Shown: piece by piece, positions 4,643-5,040 of the stretch
Numbering within the stretch: the first letter of the stretch is position 1
How the letters are laid out: each line of letters starts with the position of its first letter
Source of the DNA: Coleofasciculus sp. S288
Lineage (GTDB): Bacteria; Cyanobacteriota; Cyanobacteriia; Cyanobacteriales; Coleofasciculaceae
NCBI GenBank assembly: GCA_020216575.1
Contig: JAIUYC010000422.1
Span: 1 to 5,040 of the forward strand
DNA length: 5,040 nucleotides
Direction of reading: 5' to 3'
The notes under the pieces: model-generated
Seen by the model: only the letters and a program-made list of their open reading frames with translations
Told to the model about the DNA's origin: nothing
Databases searched by the model: none
Position numbers and translations under genes: made by a program

Positions 4643-4836
4643 CTAGTACTCAAGCCGATTAACCAGTAAGAAGGCTTGCGTTTTAGAATCCCCTATGTTT
4701 CCAACCCGAGGAGATATCAACCCTGCTGTCCTACTGCGGTTAGTGAACCTGTGGAATCAGCAGTCTTTGTCCGTGCATACCGCTCTTCCAAAAGACTCTC
4801 ATAGAGGACTACTGTATCTTTAGCCTCCATACTCAT
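4643..4836 (-). pseudogene. Probable frameshifted small reverse-strand gene (about 64 codons)
   Basis: From ATG 4836 on the minus strand, 39 codons are open (MSMEAKDTVVLYESLLEERY..., ending GSLTAVGQQG) to a TGA at 4717-4719. Directly at that point a second frame continues from 4720 for 25 codons (LISPRVGNIGDSKTQAFLLV..., ending in TAG at 4643-4645). One missing base near 4720 would join the two into a single 64-residue charged, protein-like product. The family is not identified. The ATG at 4830 is an alternative start, and no good ribosome-binding site is close. A 43-codon forward frame over the same DNA (ATG 4695 to TAG 4823) competes, so the strand is not certain. Transcription would be stopped by the reverse-acting hairpin at 4437-4465. 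Confidence 0.35.
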
Positions 4837-4867
4837 AGTTCGTATGGGTTGAATTCCTTGATTAAAT

Positions 4868-4888
4868 CAGTGACCAGTGAACAGTGAC
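4868..4888. repeat. Heptamer tandem repeat (CAGTGAC) x 3
   Basis: CAGTGAC (4868-4874), CAGTGAA (4875-4881) and CAGTGAC (4882-4888) form the left border of the GC-rich mosaic. It is of the same 7-bp class as the arrays at 3171, 3441 and 5018 but has a different unit. Confidence 0.75.
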
Positions 4889-4894
4889 CGTTCG

Positions 4895-5008
4895 GACTTC
4901 GGCGTGAGCGCGGCAACTGAGCGTTCGACTGAGCGCGGTTCGGCTGAGCGCTCACCGTCGAAGCCTCACGCCGAAGTCTTGTCGAAGTTCAGTCGAACGC
5001 TGAGCTCA
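4895..5008. repeat. GC-rich palindromic mosaic
   Basis: GACTTCGGCGTGAG (4895-4908) is perfectly inverted as CTCACGCCGAAGTC (4965-4978). AGCGTTCGACTGA (4920-4932) is perfectly inverted as TCAGTCGAACGCT (4989-5001). These two stems cross, so only one can form at a time, or they form a knot. TGAGCG occurs at 4905, 4918, 4930 and 4945; GTCGAAG occurs at 4957, 4981 and, just beyond, at 5010. TGAGCGCTCA (4945-4954) and TGAGCTCA (5001-5008) are palindromes. The wording resembles the 'TTCGACTGAGCGC...GTCGAAG' repeats dispersed in cyanobacteria. Confidence 0.75.
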
Positions 5009-5017
5009 CGTCGAAGC

Positions 5018-5038
5018 CTGATAACTGATAACTGAAAG
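5018..5038. repeat. Heptamer tandem repeat (CTGATAA) x 3
   Basis: CTGATAA (5018-5024), CTGATAA (5025-5031) and CTGAAAG (5032-5038) border the GC-rich mosaic on the right. The array may continue beyond the window. Confidence 0.7.
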
Positions 5039-5040
5039 GT

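Larger units (their letters stand above)
4388..5040. other. 653-bp region after rbsK without an intact gene
   Basis: In order it holds the hairpin at 4437-4465, about 170 bp with no recognised content, a probable broken reverse-strand gene (4643-4836), and a GC-rich repeat mosaic (4868-5038). A TTGACA at 4611-4616 has no good -10 partner. Short stems occur at CAAGCC 4651-4656 / GGCTTG 4673-4678, AGTCTTT 4762-4768 / AAAGACT 4791-4797 and CCATAC 4827-4832 / GTATGG 4842-4847. No tRNA or known RNA gene was seen. Confidence 0.5.

Noticed and set aside
4690..4713. GGAAACA on the reverse strand, as in Yfr2-type cyanobacterial small RNAs
   Set aside because: There is only one copy of a 7-base motif, without the expected hairpins and U-rich end.
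4695..4823. Forward 42-residue frame (MFPTRGDINPAVLLRLVNLW...)
   Set aside because: It covers the same DNA as the two abutting reverse frames at 4643-4836, has no ribosome-binding site and no known family. The reverse reading seems more protein-like, though this is a judgement.
4847..4857. GGTTGAATTCC, resembling a tRNA T-loop
   Set aside because: It lacks the invariant TTCGA core and no acceptor, D or anticodon stems can be built around it.

Overview
The window looks like chromosomal DNA of a cyanobacterium, probably a filamentous, repeat-rich one. The evidence is three HIP1 octamers (GCGATCGC at 1464, 1615 and 2870), a pentapeptide-repeat protein, an EbsA-like protein specific to cyanobacteria, a stand-alone P-loop/DRTGG protein, and many intergenic repeats of cyanobacterial type: 7-bp tandem repeats, GC-rich palindromes and 'CTCTGTG' tracts. 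No rRNA, tRNA, CRISPR array or intact insertion sequence was seen.

Left part (1-1323): the 3' end of a pentapeptide-repeat gene (+) converges on a small XRE-type helix-turn-helix regulator (-). Just upstream of the regulator is a perfect 28-bp palindrome built from two GAAC-N4-GTTC boxes. A third, near-identical box lies on the far side of a TTGACA hexamer that points the other way. Downstream of that divergent promoter are a leader able to fold into a long hairpin and two translationally coupled small genes of unknown function (764-1075 and 1072-1323). The whole reads as a compact, probably self-regulated divergent module, and is the best candidate for an undescribed system here. The second small gene runs into a dispersed palindromic repeat that supplies its last codons and stop.

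Middle part (1324-3165): a 345-bp gap with nested inverted repeats and a reverse-strand gene remnant, then an EbsA-like type IV pilus factor (124 aa) followed 33 bp later by a P-loop/DRTGG protein resembling the regulatory half of phosphotransacetylase. These two look like an operon. The EbsA ribosome-binding site lies exactly in the loop of a small hairpin.

Right part (3166-5040): a 286-bp spacer full of repeats leads into ribokinase (rbsK), whose start codon lies inside a degenerate 7-bp repeat and in the loop of a potential hairpin. A strong hairpin follows rbsK. The last 575 bp hold a probable frameshifted small reverse-strand gene and a dense GC-rich palindromic mosaic flanked by two further 7-bp tandem repeats. 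rbsK has no sugar transporter next to it, so it probably serves ribose or nucleoside salvage.
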